From: Actinernus sp. WN-2022
Taxonomy: Eukaryota > Cnidaria > Anthozoa > Actiniaria > Actinernidae
Direction: 5' to 3'
DNA: 64,000 nucleotides
NCBI GenBank assembly: GCA_030867875.1
Contig: JAOWCC010001501.1
Coordinates: 27,060,001 to 27,124,000, forward strand
A model generated the notes under the pieces. That model searched no databases and had not been told where the DNA came from. It worked only from the letters and a program-made list of their open reading frames with translations. Shown here piece after piece: positions 25,601 to 40,600 of this stretch. Every line of letters starts with the position of its first letter. The first letter of the stretch is position 1. The position numbers were made by a program, and so were the translations under genes.

Positions 25601-28600
25601 GCGTGATACAAATCTCAGCGGCCGCGGCCGTGACCGCGGCCAACTAATTACCGCAGTTTACCGCGGTTTTACCGAGGTATTACCGCGGTAATACTGCGGT
25701 CATTCTGAGGTCAAACCGCGGTATTACCGCGGTCATTAGACGCGGTAAAACCGCGGTAAATGCTTCAATAATTCCAGGCGGTACTGTATGTACCTACTGA
25801 TTTCAAACGACCTTGGAAAGATGGGATGATCGGTGGAGGCTGGTCGAAACGGACAGGCTGAGGATGCAGACAGCCCTGGAACTACAGAGCTGTCAGAAAC
25901 AACGGCCAATGAGGGTGGAACTGATGGCCAAACAAAGCCGAAACTAGACAGATGAGGATGAGCTAGAGATTACACCAGCATCCGATCCTGAGGACTTGCT
26001 TTGTTGATGATTGCCTCTCAGCCCCAGCGAAAATATGTTCATGATTTCATGAACCAGCATGAACTGTTCATGAAAGTTCATGAACAGTTCTTGATATGTT
26101 CTTGACTGGCAATTGTCTCAGTTCATGAACTAAAATTCATGAAATGTTCATTGAACTGTTCATGAATATTTGATGGTCACTGGATAAATACCAAATATGT
26201 TCATGAACTTATGATGAATTGTTCATGAATGGAACAAAATACATTTTTTTCTTGAATTAGGTTCACTGAGTTATTTCAAGAACATTTCATGAACATTTCA
26301 AGAACCAAAGATGGTTCAGGAGAGTTCATAATTAATTCATGAAATACAATAATGAATCTCTAATGAACTTTCATGAACTCATGAACTGTTATAAAATCAC
26401 AAAATAATAAGTTGAAGAACCTTTCATGAACATTTCAAGAATGCTAGAAAGTTCATGAGTTCACAAGAAATTCATCAACTGCAACATTAATAACCTCTGA
26501 TGAACTTTTACAAACCCTGTTATTCTTGACACCACATTCAAACTGTAATCAACATAGCAATAGCTTTTTTCCATGGTCTATTAGCTCCCCGAGCTTAGTT
26601 AATAATGACACTAACAAATTTAAGACCGTTGTATGGCAACATTTTATTGAATCAGGAGAATGGTTTTATTTCTTTAAAGTATGTCTCCTTTTATCATGGC
26701 ATTATTATTAACCAAATCTGTATAACACAATCTACCCACGAGGAACGCAAAAGCAAACGTTGAAACTAACACTCATGAGCGATGCGAAGAGCAACTGCAA
26801 ACCCACCAATTTCAGCAAACAAAAGACATGTATGAGAGCCCGCAAACTGTGCCACAGGAAGACCAAATTGCAAGGGCGTATTTAAACATGTCTAAATTGC
26901 ATTTAGTCTATATTAATTTTGTAATCTGCTACCAGACAGAAAGACACATTTCAAATTGAGAATATTACACACAACTGTACCTTCCAGTGATTGACGTTAC
27001 TACACCAAGCCCCTTCCAGATCAGTGTGTGTACCAAACGGATGGTGGACACTCATTTGAAGCTGCAGAAAGGTAACTATTTGGTCCTGAAAATCAGAAAT
27101 GATCAGCACAAATTACATTTCTCTGTTAAGCTTGCTTCTGGACATGCTGGGGCTTATCTAGGAGAGGCATTATTGATAATGTGAAAACCACAATTGAAGG
27201 GTTGTATGCAACAAGGGCATAAGTGACACCTGATCACATTCTAAATTCTCCTTTGAATTCTTTGTTTTGAAAAAGAGAATTTAGGATGTGATCAGGAGTT
27301 TACTTAAAAACCCTTATTGCACACAGCCCTTCAATTTTAGTTTGGTTCAAGTAAAACCAACCCCAAATTAGTTCAGTTTGTGATTGGTTCATTGTGTTTT
27401 ACTTGCTCCCATGATTGGCTCTGGTTTTGGTTTTATGACACTCAATCAATAACTGCTCTAACAAATTTACATTAGTTTGCATGTGAGTCAAGTCAACCTA
27501 CGTCAAATTGATTCAACCTAGGTTGATTCAACCTGGTGTTTATGTTTCAGGTAATGTTTTCTTCAGGTAATTTATCAAGATTCTAAAAAGGGAACTTACA
27601 TATGATTGTATGTTCATTGATGTTAGGGTTTTTAAATGTAAGGGTTAGAGTTTGAATCAGTTCACAGGAACATTTAAGAAGTACATTCCCTAGTGAAAAT
27701 AGATCTGGAATTCCGGTGGAATTCCACCGGAATACCAGGTGCGGGGTGGATTCCGGCTGGAATCCACTGGAATTCCAGGTAGTTGAAACATGGAGTTCCG
27801 AGTCTGGCATAATTCCAGGTCCGGAGTCCAGTGGGATTCCGGTCTGGAGTCCAGCGGAATTCCAGATGGCTGATACTCAGAGCTCCGGAGTCCGGTGGAA
27901 TTCCAGATGGATGATACTCAGAGCTCTGGAGTCTGGTGGAATTCCAGATGACTGATACTGTGGATCCAGTGGAATTCCAGGTCTAGTGGAATTCCAGGTC
28001 CGGTGGAATTCCAGGTCCGATCTCTGTAGTCCAGCAGAATTGTAGCTGGTTGTTACTTGGAGCACTGGAGTCTGCATGGCTGCATTCCAGATGGCTGATA
28101 TTGAGCTCTGGACTATGGTGGAATTTCATTTCCAGAGTCAGGTGAATTATTTATGTGTTTATGCAATCGGCTTTACGCTTGTAATTTGATAGTACATTCA
28201 TGTAGGAGTAGACAAACTTGTAGTTTCACTGAGTAAAGAACATGCCAAATGAGTATTGGATTCCGAGACCGAAATATACAGCTACAGACGGAATCAAGGG
28301 AGAAAGAGGTACACTAAGCATTGCATTAATTGTTGAATAGTCCTTTATGTTTGTATTTATATAGGTGTAGTTTATGTCTATTGTGCATGTGTATGAGTTT
28401 TCATAGTTAATATTTCTATACCACGATGCTGTTGCAACATTGGCAATCGACCTCACAGATGACCTTGAACGACCTTCGCAGCTGTTACATGTATATTTTT
28501 CAATTAAAAAAAACATTAATAGGTTATATAAAGACTGCATGGTCAGAATTTGAGCTTAAGAAAATTTACTATTAAAATTAATACACAAAAATAAAGATTT

Positions 28601-31600
28601 AAGTGATTACATAAACATCCTGATCGATCGGTTGCAAATATTAGCATGCAAATTAGGGTTCACTACTTTCACAATTGTGTACTCTGTCCTCTCAGATGCA
28701 AATTAGACGATAATCGCAAACAACTCCACAAGCTGCCTTCCTATTTCCCCTTTGGCCTTTATAGTACTACTCCCTCTTACTACAAAACGAAGTTTCTCCT
28801 ACATCGTCTTTCTTGTTATAATCGCTCAGTTGTTACCACTTAAAGGAAGCACTCACTTCTCTCGAGTATTGTTCATGCAATGGGAGAATTACAGAGAATA
28901 TAGCTGGTTGGTAAAACCTTTTTATCGAGCTCTTTCTGATGCCAAATTAGTCTAACAAGTCCGCCATCTTGCTTGAGGATTACCCAGCATGGCTCAGGTG
29001 GAGCCTCGTTTAAATGCTGAGCATTTTTCGTGCCCTTTTTCAGTCCTTCCCTCTGAAAGAGTAAGGGGCGGCCATTTCTGCTGTATGCCTGAGTTTGTCT
29101 ACAAAATGGAGAAAATGAAGCACTCTGTAAACCTAGAAAACGGTAAGAAGTACACCATGCTGTTTATTGTTTCTTGGTATACGTTTTTTTTGCCCCAAAA
29201 CACTTGTTGACTTCAATAACCATGCGTTTGTACTGCTCACAGCTCAGTCAGTGCTTGATAATGTGCCAGGCCTCAGGATCAGATACTAGTAGCCCTCAGC
29301 TTGAGGCTCAGTTGAATGGATTTTCTTATTGTTTGAATCTAATCTTCAGCTTTTATGATTGCAAATGAATACATAAAAAATGTTAGCTAGTGGAATATTA
29401 TTGTTAACCATTTGAAAACATAAAAAAAACTTTGTAGTTCAAAAGGCAGTGAACTTTACTTGATCATTGATGTCATCAACATTTTGATTAATTTTGATTA
29501 TTTAATAAGCTTATTAGCTGATAACTTTAAATGACTGTAAGCTTATTAATAAAAGTTAAGTTATATTAAGTTTATACACTTAATATAATTATGTTAAATG
29601 TGTTTCCTTTCAGAAATGCTACCGAGAAAAACAGTCCTGTAAAAGGTTTCCAATCGAAAGCAAACAGTTTATTGCACAGTCATACCCATAATAGGATCCA
29701 CCTGGAGCTTGCTTGATGATTCACAATGCACCTCAAGCTCAGGAGGAGGACAAAGACTGAACAGACCTTATAAGCTACAAAATGTAGCTTATGTACAAGG
29801 TTTTTAAAGTCGTACATATTTTTTTTGATATGATAATACTTTAGCTATATATAGGTCAATTTGTTTTATGGATACTGATATTTCCTGAAATTTTACCTAT
29901 TAAGGCTTACACAAAATCCCTGATATTTCCAGGCTTTTAATTGCAAGGGTTTGATATGTTATTGTATACATTGTACATATGCCACATTTTGTGTTTGTAC
30001 TAAGAATTATGTTTATCAATCTATGAAAACTAATAAATTGATGTGACCTACACAAAGTACCTTTTGTATGTACTTGATCTCAAACATTTATTTCTTCTAA
30101 TTGTATGATTAATTATTAAGACTTTAATTGGAGGATTATAGATTTGGGCGTACATTACAGCAGAATTATTAACAGAAGGATTCTAGGAGTAATCCGCAAT
30201 TCCAGCAGAATGGCATCAATAATACCAGTGGAATTCCAGGTAGAATTCTGGACTTCTCCTGGGTGGAATACTGCTGGTATTCCGGATAACTTTGGGCTGG
30301 AGTAATCCGGTATTCCAGGGGAATGCCGGCAATTATAATACCGGTGCAGTCCATCTGGAATTCCGGGCGAAATACCCCCGGAATTCCAGGGAACTCTGGG
30401 GTGGAATTTCGCTGGAGTAATCTGGAATTCCAAGAGAATGCCGGCAATAATAACAGCAGAAATCCTCCCGGAACAGCGGAATTCCTCCCGGAATCCTCCT
30501 GGAATTCCGGAGCCATCCACTGGAATTCCAGCGGAATTCTGGATCTATTTTCACTAGGGTAATAATAATTACTGGACTCCGAGATACTGCAGCTGTAGCC
30601 ATGCAATTGTGTCAAAAGTATGGGATTGCTGTACATGTACCTTGAATGGCATTGCAGGTTTCCTCCACAGATTAAGTATCTCAGGAAATATGCTCTCTCC
30701 CAAATGACATACTTGTCCACGACAATCATCAGCAACAGACATTGCAAAGGAGTTCAATGAAGCAAGAAGGCACTCTATATAGGGGATATTCATGTCTTCC
30801 CTGCAGAAAAATTGTATAGGTTACAAGGACGCTACAATCATGTAAAATGTAGATCAGGGCTGGAGTTTCATTGTTTAGTTATTGAGGAATGGGTTGGAAA
30901 ATGTAAGTTAGGGGGAGAGATATCAAAATATGTTTACTTTAGCCATCATAATTTTTTTTACCATGTCATGGCTGATGCTTACGTGAAGCACATGCATGCA
31001 GCCAGCGTTTCCAAACCCTGCCGGCTTCTAATGAAACCTAAGTACATATGTAGCTGAGTTCAAAACAGAATAATATTAATGACAACTGATTTGCTTGGAT
31101 GATAATTGACATTGTGTAGATAATGCAATACAATAGCCCGTGTTTCCTATTGATTAGGAACTAATTTCTCCTTTCCTACAATGCATATGCAATTCCATAT
31201 GCTCATGAATTTATTCATCCAAAGAGAAAACATTTTTGCATATAATAATACACTTGAATGTCTATAGTAACTTCATATATTATCCACATATACCTGACGT
31301 CTTTAAATATCCTGGTGAAAAAATTGAAGTGAATGGAGTTTTTCAGAGGGAACTGGGCACCAGCATAGAGCAACTGAAGGATGCGTGCGACCATTAATTG
31401 ATGCTTTGGGGCCCATGACGGTGGGGCTGTCACAAATGTAACAAACAACTCCAGCAACTCTAAATATTAAAACCAAAAAATACAAATGTAAACTTCAAGT
31501 AACAGCAACATACAAAATTAATGTACATGTAATACACATGAGGTTCTATCTGTGCTACATATATGTGCTCACAAACATCCAGTGCTTAGTACAGTCATGT

Positions 31601-34600
31601 TTACAATGCAATTTCTAAACAGAAACACAATTAACAAGGCTAGAATCTTGCTGTATCTTTAAAACTTTGCAAACATAATTTACTGTAAGGAACAATCACC
31701 AACCTTGCCAATGTTTCGGAGTTATTTCTGGTCTGTATGTTGGTATGGCTAGGATATTTTTGAGCAGGATTTCACAATAACTTGATGCCAGGTATGTGCT
31801 TCGTGATGGGTCATTTAGGACAACTGTGATGTGGATGACAACATCTTGGACCTTCAAACGAGGACCACCTGATAATAAGGTACAGACTAAATTAATGTAC
31901 AACCGGCCATCACAGGAAATATTGTTTTTAAAAAAAAGTTATAATGGCAATTCGCCAAAACAGCCATCTGACATTACTGGGGAAAGGTTAGTGGTGAATT
32001 CCCATTAATGTTGGTATGAATTTTGTTTTTCCTGTGTTTTTGCATGTACATTTAAACATAGGATTGTACATGTAGCTACATTTTAAGAAAAATAGCAGAC
32101 AGCTAATGGGTTAATTAATACAGCTGACTATTACTGTCCAAACTTTGTCCAAGGCTTCTGTCTGCCAGCAAGATGACAGCCAGCAATTGGGTCTTCACAG
32201 CTGGCAAAATTTGGCCTGCCTACATGTACAAGTCATGAACCAATTCTTATTCCACCTTTAATAATAATTACTATCTTAAATGATTACTATTTTGCACATG
32301 TACAGCAATTATGTACAATTTAAAATCAATCCAGCTTTAATTTAGTGCAATGCCATATGAAATTCTCCTGAACTGTCATCAGAGAATAGTGAACTACAGA
32401 GGAAGAGAAGATCCCCCCTCCCTCATACGTTTGGCCCCAACCACATATTGTACCCAACATTGGGTAGGGAGAAGGGGGAAAGTATTAACAATTGTGTCTT
32501 GGATTGCATGTACAACATGCATGACTGTGGGTACATGTACCTGCAGATTGAAGCAGATGTCACCTGAAAACAAATCTTACCTAGTACATTATAATACATG
32601 TACATGTACTATGCATACAATGTACTTTGAACTCACGTGCATCAGCGATATGTATTATACACCTCATAAAGGAGACAGCATCCTAGGAATAAAACACAAA
32701 CATTCATGTATAACACTTGTCCAATTTAATTGGTACTCATTCAATATAATTGGGACTAAATGGTGTTACATGTAAGCATTATTGGCTATTATCAGGCATT
32801 GAAATCGAGAGAGCTTGTTTGGAGACGTAGAGAATGTCGATGCCACTATCGACTAAGCCACAAGCCATTCCTGAATTAAAGAGCATAACCACAGCTGCCA
32901 AGTCGCTAGCAAAGACGGTCGATATGCAGAATAGCTGATTCGACGAATGGCTGGGCGAACTCACAGAGCAATTAAAGGCTATGGAAGAATTATGACAATC
33001 ACATAAACAGACAACTCCAATCTAGCAGCGTGAAGTAAATACCTGCCTTGTAGACTCGGAAAGGGGCAAACTATTTGATGTTCTGGTTAAAATTGAAGCA
33101 TTGGCAAAGGAGAAGCAAGGCAGAGCTAGGTTAACAAACCAAGGGGGCGTTGGCCAAACAAACCAAGGAGGCGTTGGCCAAACAAACCAAGGGGGCGGTG
33201 GCCCAACAAATCAACATCGTAGTGGAAAACCATGTGTGCGTCCTGCTGCGTTCGACAGGTCAGCATCCTGGGAAAATTACAAAGCCCAATTTGAATTAAT
33301 ATCTGACCTGAACGAAAGGGATAGCATGACAAAAGCCACCTAACTGGCTGTCAGGCTCACAGGCCAAGCTCGGGCAGTGTTAGGCAACCTTAGTAGCTTG
33401 GAGAGACGGAATTATGAATGCCTCATCTCTGCTTTGTCAACAAGATTCGGCACTGAAAACAGAACGGAGATGTTCAGGGCAGCCAGAAGAACCACACCTG
33501 GGAGAACACTGAGAGTCTACCAGAATTGGCCCAGGCGATAAGGCGACTTACCCGACAAGCAAGCACCCAAGTACACTGGCAGACCTGCGTGAAACTCTGG
33601 CTTGTGATTTTTTTATAGATGCCCTTGGTGAACCCGAAATGCGCTGGAAAATTTGTCAGCAGGCCAAAGACTGTGAATGAAGTCCTCGACGTACCAGTAG
33701 AACTTGAAGCATTCATCAGTGCCAAAAAAGAGCACCTACGACCAACGAGCAGTGCATATCTCAACCGGGCTCAGGGAGAAAAGGAGCTACAGGAAGAGGT
33801 TGAGGAGCTAAAACGACTTGTTCAATGCCTAGGGTCAAAACAGCAAGGTAGCCAGCGATACAGAGGATGTTGGTCTTGTGGTGGCAAAAACCACCAACAA
33901 CGTGACTGGCCAGAAAAGCCGCAGCCTGCTAAGCTCAAGGGTCTGAACTCAGCAGATCAGCAGCAGTTAAGGTCCAACAACCCAGCAATAAAGCCAGGGA
34001 AAGTGATGTACTGTAACAATCGACTTTACGTGGCCAGATGTGTACAAGGGATGCTGGTCAGATTCTTAGTTGACACCGACGTCAACATCACCATAATAAA
34101 GCCAGCCATCATGGATCCACCAGAGCTGGACAGTATGCAGACGACCATGGTACTGGCTAATGGGAGCTCTGCGCTGGTCGTGGCTTATTTAGACTTCACT
34201 TGAGAGGTGTAGAGACTGATCATCCCATACGGGTGGCAGACATCGAGCCAGATGGAATTCTAGGCTTGGACTTTATTTGTGCCTTCAGCGATGAGCTGAT
34301 ACGTAAGAATGATGACTACGAGCTGAAGTTTGAGCAGAAGGAGGTCACGATGATGGATCTAAGCAAGCTGTCTTCTCTGCCATGTCGCAGAGTAGCAGTG
34401 AAGGGTACAACAGTTGTCCCACCAGGTAGTGAGGTTCTTGTTCCGGGAAGATTGACAGGGTCCTGCAAGATCAGTGTGATGGGTGTTCTGAAGCCGACCA
34501 CACGGTTTGTTACAGTGAATAATCTGCTACTGGCAAAGACTCTGGTTAACACTGGGTCAAGGGTGGTACCACTACGACTGTAAAATCCTACAGACCAACC

Positions 34601-37600
34601 TCGTATGGTCTATGAGGGTACTATCGTAGCTTTGTGCGAGCCTGTCATGGAAGTCAACCAGTGCAATCGAAGGAATGATGTAGTGGCAGTATGGTGCACT
34701 TCTGGATTCGTCATCGTTTCAGAGTGCAGTTCCCGAGTACTCGACGGACTTCCTGGAGCACAGTAGTCCACCGCTAACCAAACACCAACGTGACTTACTT
34801 AGCTCCCTATTAGTCAAGTACTCGGATGGTTTCGCCTCTTCATCCAGCGACCTAGGGCACACAAATCTTATGCATCACCAAATCAACACAGGAGACGCAA
34901 AACCAATCTGACAGCTGGAACGCCGACTAGAGTACCTTTGCATAGACGAAGTGAAGCAGAGACCCATGTGCAACAGATGCTGAAAGATGGAATAGAAGAG
35001 CTTTCTTCGAGTCAGTGGGCATCACCCATTGTGCACGTCAAGAAGAAAGATGGCACCACCAGATTCTGTGTGGACTACAGGAAGCTTAATGAGGTGACCG
35101 TCAAAGACTTGTATCCCCTACCAAGAACTGACTCTTGCTTTGATGCACTAGCAGGATCTGGTTGGTTCTGTACTCTGGACTTGTGCAGTAGCTACTGGCA
35201 AGTCGAGATGGGCAATGCCAACAAACAGAAGACAGCCTTCACAACAGGCAGCAGTGGTCTCTACCAGTTTACAGTAATGCCTTTTGGGCTCTGCAATGCC
35301 CCGGCTACCTTTGAAAGGCTAATGGAGAGAGTGCTATCTGGTCTACCATGGGACGTTTGCTTGGCATATCTTGACATCACCATCCACTACGTTTGAAGAC
35401 GAGAAACTGAGATTGTGTAAAGTCTTGAAGCGCCCGAGGTCAGCTGGGCTGAAATTGAGTCCCAAGAAGTGCCATCTGTTCCAGGAATCTGTGACCTTCT
35501 TGGGGTACATTGTCAGCGGCACAGGGACCTCCACTGATCCAGAGAAGTTGAAAGCAGTGTCAGTGTTAGCGTACCTAACAAGTGTGGATGCCTTTATCCT
35601 GGATACCGATGCTAGCAATGATGGAATAGGTGCTGTGTTATCACAGGTCCAGAAGTAGCCTCACCAAAAGCGAAAGAAACTACTGTGTTACCAGGAAGGA
35701 GCGACTAGCGGCAGTGAAATCGGTTAAGCTCTTCCACCACTATCTCTACAGTAGACCCTTCAGAATTCGAACGCACCATGGTGCGTTGAAGTGGCTGGCG
35801 AATTTTAAGAACCTTGAAAACCAGCTGGCAACTTGGCTCGAACAGTTGGGGACGTACGATTTTGTGATTGAACACCGTAGCGGAAAGAACCATACAAACA
35901 CTTATGTCCTCTCTAGGAAGCCTTGCGTGGATTGCAGGTACTGCGAACGTTCAGAACAGGAAGATCTCCTGCAACAACAATCAGATTCAGAAGTTGAATT
36001 GGCAATGGAATGGATTGAGAATCTCTGTCCGGAGAAGGATCAGCAATGGGAACCCTGCGATCCAGCCTTGGAAGTCCGAACCTCGTGGCCCAAGACGAGG
36101 GAGATAACAACACCAGAGGCCGGAGCCTGGGTACGAGAACAGACCAACAAAGAACTCCGAGATGAGCAGCCAGCTGATTCTGACTTGGCACAGATAATCG
36201 GCTGGAAAGAGTCTACCAAGTTTCGACCAGGGTGGCAAGTAATCTCCCCTGAGTACGGTGCAGCTAAGGAATACTGCAGTGAGTGGGACTGATTTGAAGT
36301 GAAGGACGGTGTACTCTACTGGCGATGGGAGTCCGAAGCAGGAGACAGAGTACAGTGACAGCTGATACTGCCAGAGAGATTAAGAAAGGACGTCATGGGG
36401 CAGATGCATGATCATAAAACCGCTGGGCACCTAGGAGTGACGAAGACTCTGGGACGCGTGAAACAGACATTTTACTGGTATGGAAGTACACAGGACATGA
36501 AGGACTGGTGCCGAAGGTACAACCTTTGTGCAGTACAGAAAAGGCCCCAGAAAACACCACATGTTTCGCTAAAGAATTAAAACGTTGGCTGCCCGCTGAA
36601 GAGGGTGGCATTTGACGTTTTAGGCCCCTTACCTGAGCCAGACAGAGGAAACAAGTACATATTAGTCATTGCTGACTATTTCACAAAGTGGACCGAGGCA
36701 AATGCTATCCCGAATCAAGAAGCTGTGACAGTAGCCACGAAAGTGGTCGAGGAGTTTGTATCAAGATTTGGAGTACCAAGACAATATATTGCACTCTGAC
36801 CAAGGGAGAATCGAATGTGTTCCAGGAGATGTGCACTCAACTTGGTATCGAGAAGACTCGCACGACTCTGCTGCATCCACAATCGGATGTGGAGTGCTAC
36901 AACCGGACACTAGAAGCAATGCTGTTTATATAAGTTCGTCTCAGACAAGCAACGCAACTGGGATGAGCATTTACCGATTGTAATGATGGCTTACACGTCA
37001 TCGGTACATGAGACCACAGGCTGTTCACCAAGTCTCATTATGCTGGACAGCGAGATTTTGCAACCGGTTGATCTTGTGTCTGGCAGACCAAAACCAGAGA
37101 AGAGCCCCACTGACAAGACGGAATATGCAGCAAGACTCTAAAAGCGCATAGACTACGTACACAAATTAGCGAGAGGTCACCTCAAAATTGAAACAGACCA
37201 GCAGAAACGCTACTATGACCATCGCGGAGTGCATCACAGCACCTTCAACCACGGGGATGGTTCACTGGTTAGCTCAGTTGGTAGAGCACGGTCTAGAGTG
37301 CGGAAGGTCAGGGGTTCGAATCCGGGCCGCGTCCTTGGGCAGGGACGTATAAACTGTTGGCCTTGTCTGCTTCCTATTCTAATCTATACGAGGGCGACGT
37401 GAAAGAACCTGTTGGGTTATTTCGAGAAAGAGTAGTGGATTGTCTCCCGACACAACAACCTGGTATTCTGATGTACTAACAATCACTCATGATTGTAAAC
37501 TGCACAGCAGGACATTGTGCCACAATAGCAGTCCATAATTTATCACAAAAATAACCTTGTGAAGCGCATTTGGATATATTCATTTGGATATATTCATATA

Positions 37601-40600
37601 GAATTTGCGCTATATAAATGAATACCTTTACCTTTGACTGACATCGAAGGCCAAGATTGTGCACCATAATCGGTTGAAAGCATACGAGGGGACCAACGCC
37701 GGTACCGGCTGTGCAGTTTACAATCATGAGTGATTGTTAGTACCTCAGAATACCAGGTTGTTGTGTCGGGAGACAATCCCCTACTCTTTCTCGAAATAAC
37801 CCAACAGGTTCTTTCACGTCACCCTCGTATAGATTAGAATAGGAAGCAGACAAGGCCAACGGTTTATACGTCCCTGCCCAAGGACGCAGCCGGGATTCGA
37901 ACCCCTGACCTTCCGTACTCTAGACCGTGCTCTACCAACTGAGCTAACCAGTGAACCATCCCCGTGGTTGAAGGTGCTGATGCACTCCGCGATGGTCATA
38001 GTAGCGTTTCTGCCGGTCTGTTTCAATTTTGAGGTGACCTCTCGCTAACTTGTGTACGTAGTCTATGCGCTTTTAGAGTCTTGCTGCATATTCCGTCTTG
38101 TCAGTGGGGCTCTTCTCTGGTTTTGGTCTGCCAGACACAAGGTCAACCGGTTGCGAAATCTCGCTGTCCAGCATCATCAGACTTGGTGAACAGCCTGTGG
38201 TCTCATGTACCGATGACGTGTAAGCCATCATTACAATCGGTAAATGCTCATCCCAGTTGCGTTGTTTGTCTGAGTCCGGTTGTAGCACTCCACATCCGAT
38301 TGTGGATGCAGCAGAGTCGTGCGAGTCTTCTCGATACCAAGTTGAGTGCACATCTCCTGGAACAAATTCGATTCTCCCTTGGTCAGAGTGCAATATATTG
38401 TCTTGGTACTCCAAATCTTGATACAAACTCCTCGACCACTTTCGTGGCTACTGTCACAGCTTCTTGATTCGGGATAGCATTTGCCTCGGTCCACTTCGTG
38501 AAATAGTCAGCAATGACTAATATGTACTTGTTTCCTCTGTCTGACTCAGGTAAGGGGCCTAAAACGTCAAATGCCACCCTCTTCAGCGGGCAGCCAACGT
38601 TTTAATTCTTTAGCGAAACATGTGGTGTTTTCTTGGGCCTTTTCTGTACTGCACAAAGGTTGTATCTTCGGCACCAGTCCTTCATGTCCTGTGTACTTCC
38701 ATACCAGTAAAATGTATGTTTCACGCGTCCCAGAGTCTTCGTCACTCCTAGGTGCCCAGCGGTTTTATGATCATGCATCTGCCCCATGACGTCCTTTCTT
38801 AATCTCTCTGGCAGTATCAGCTGTCACTGTACTCTGTCTCCTGCTTCGGACTCCCATCGCCAGTAGAGTACACCGTCCTTCACTTCAAATCAGTCCCACT
38901 CACTGCAGTATTCCTTAGCTGCACCGTTCTCAGGAGAGATTACTTGCCACCCTGGTCGAAACTTGGTAGACTCTTTCCAGCCGATTATCTGTGCCAAGTC
39001 AGAATCAGCTGGCTTCTCATCTCGGAGTTCTTTGTTGGTCTGTTCTCGTACCCAGGCTCCGGCCTCTGGTGTTGTTATCTCCCTCGTCTTGGGCCACGAG
39101 GTTCGGACTTCCAAGGCTGGATCGCAGGGTTCCCATTGCTGATCCTTCTCCGGACAGAGATTCTCAACCCATTCCATTGCCAATTCAACTTCTGAATCTG
39201 ATTGTTGTTCCAGGAGATCTTCCTGTTCTGCACGTTCGCAGTACCTGCAATCCACGCAAGGCTTCCTAGAGAGGACATCAGTGTTTGTATGGTTCTTTCC
39301 GCTACGGTGTTCAATCACAAAATCGTACGTCCCCAACTGTTCGAGCCAACTTGCCAGCTGGTTTTCAGGGTTCTTAAAATTCGCCAGCCACTTCAACGCA
39401 CCATAGTGCGTTCCAATTCTGAAGGATCTACTGTAGAGATAGTGGTGGAAGAGCTTAACCGATTTCACTGCCGCTAGTCGCTCCTTCCTGGTAACACAGT
39501 AGTTTCTTTCGCTTTTGGTCGGGCTACTTCTGGACCTGTGATAGCACAGCACCTATTCCATCATTGCTAGCGTCGGTATCCAGGATAAAGGCATCCACAC
39601 TTGTTGGGTACGCTAACACTGACACTGCTTTCAACTTCTCTGGATCAGTGGAGATCCCTGTGCCGCTGACAATGTACCCCAAGAAGGTCACAGATTCCTG
39701 GAACAGATGACACTTCTTGGGACTCAATTTCAGCCCAGCTGACCTCGGGCGCTTCAAGACTTTACACAATCTCAGTTTCTCGTCTTCAAACGTAGTGGAT
39801 GATGATGTCAAGATATGCCAAGCAAACGTCCCATGGTAGACCAGATAGCACTCTCTCCATTAGCCTTTCAAAGGTAGCCGGGGCATTACAGAGCCCAAAA
39901 GGCATTACTGTAAACTGAGTAGTAGAGTAGTAGAGACCACTGCTGCCTGTTGTGAAGGCTGTCTTCTGTTTGTTGGCGTTGCCCATCTCGACTTGCCAGT
40001 AGCTGCTGCACAAGTCCGGAGTACAGAACCAACCAGATCCTGCCAGTGCATCAAAGTAAGAGTCAGTTCTCGGTAGGGGATACAAGTCTTTGACGGTCAC
40101 CTCATTAAGCTTCCTGTAGTCCACACAGAATCTGGTGGTGCCATCTTTCTTCTTGACGAGCACAATGGGTGATGCCCACTGACTCGAAGAAAGCTCTTCT
40201 ATTCCATCTTTCAGCATCTGTTGCACATGGGTCTCTGCTTCACTTCGTCTATGCAAAGGTACTCTAGTCGGCGTTCCAGCTGTCAGATTGGTTTTGCGTC
40301 TCCTGTGTTGATTTGGTGATGCATAAGATTTGTGTGCCCTAGGTCGCTGGATGAAGAGGCGAAACCATCCGAGTACTTGACTAATAGGGAGCTAAGTAAG
40401 TCACGTTGGTGTTTGGTTAGCGGTGGACTACTGTGCTCCAGGAAGTCCGTCGAGTACTCGGGAACTGCACTCTGAAACGATGACGAATCCAGAAGTGCAC
40501 CATACTGCCACTACATCATTCCTTCGATTGCACTGGTTGACTTCCATGACAGGCTCGCACAAAGCTACGATAGTACCCTCATAGACCATACGAGGTTGAT

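Noticed and set aside
30150..30750. Frames of 121-192 codons on the minus strand over the GGAATTCC array
   Set aside because: They run through an element-terminal repeat array; only the 30641-30800 part is a real (ATM) exon, in its own frame.
37265..37330. Functional tRNA gene in the Gypsy pol
   Set aside because: It is the head of a longer SINE with a LINE-like tail, duplicated with the palindrome.
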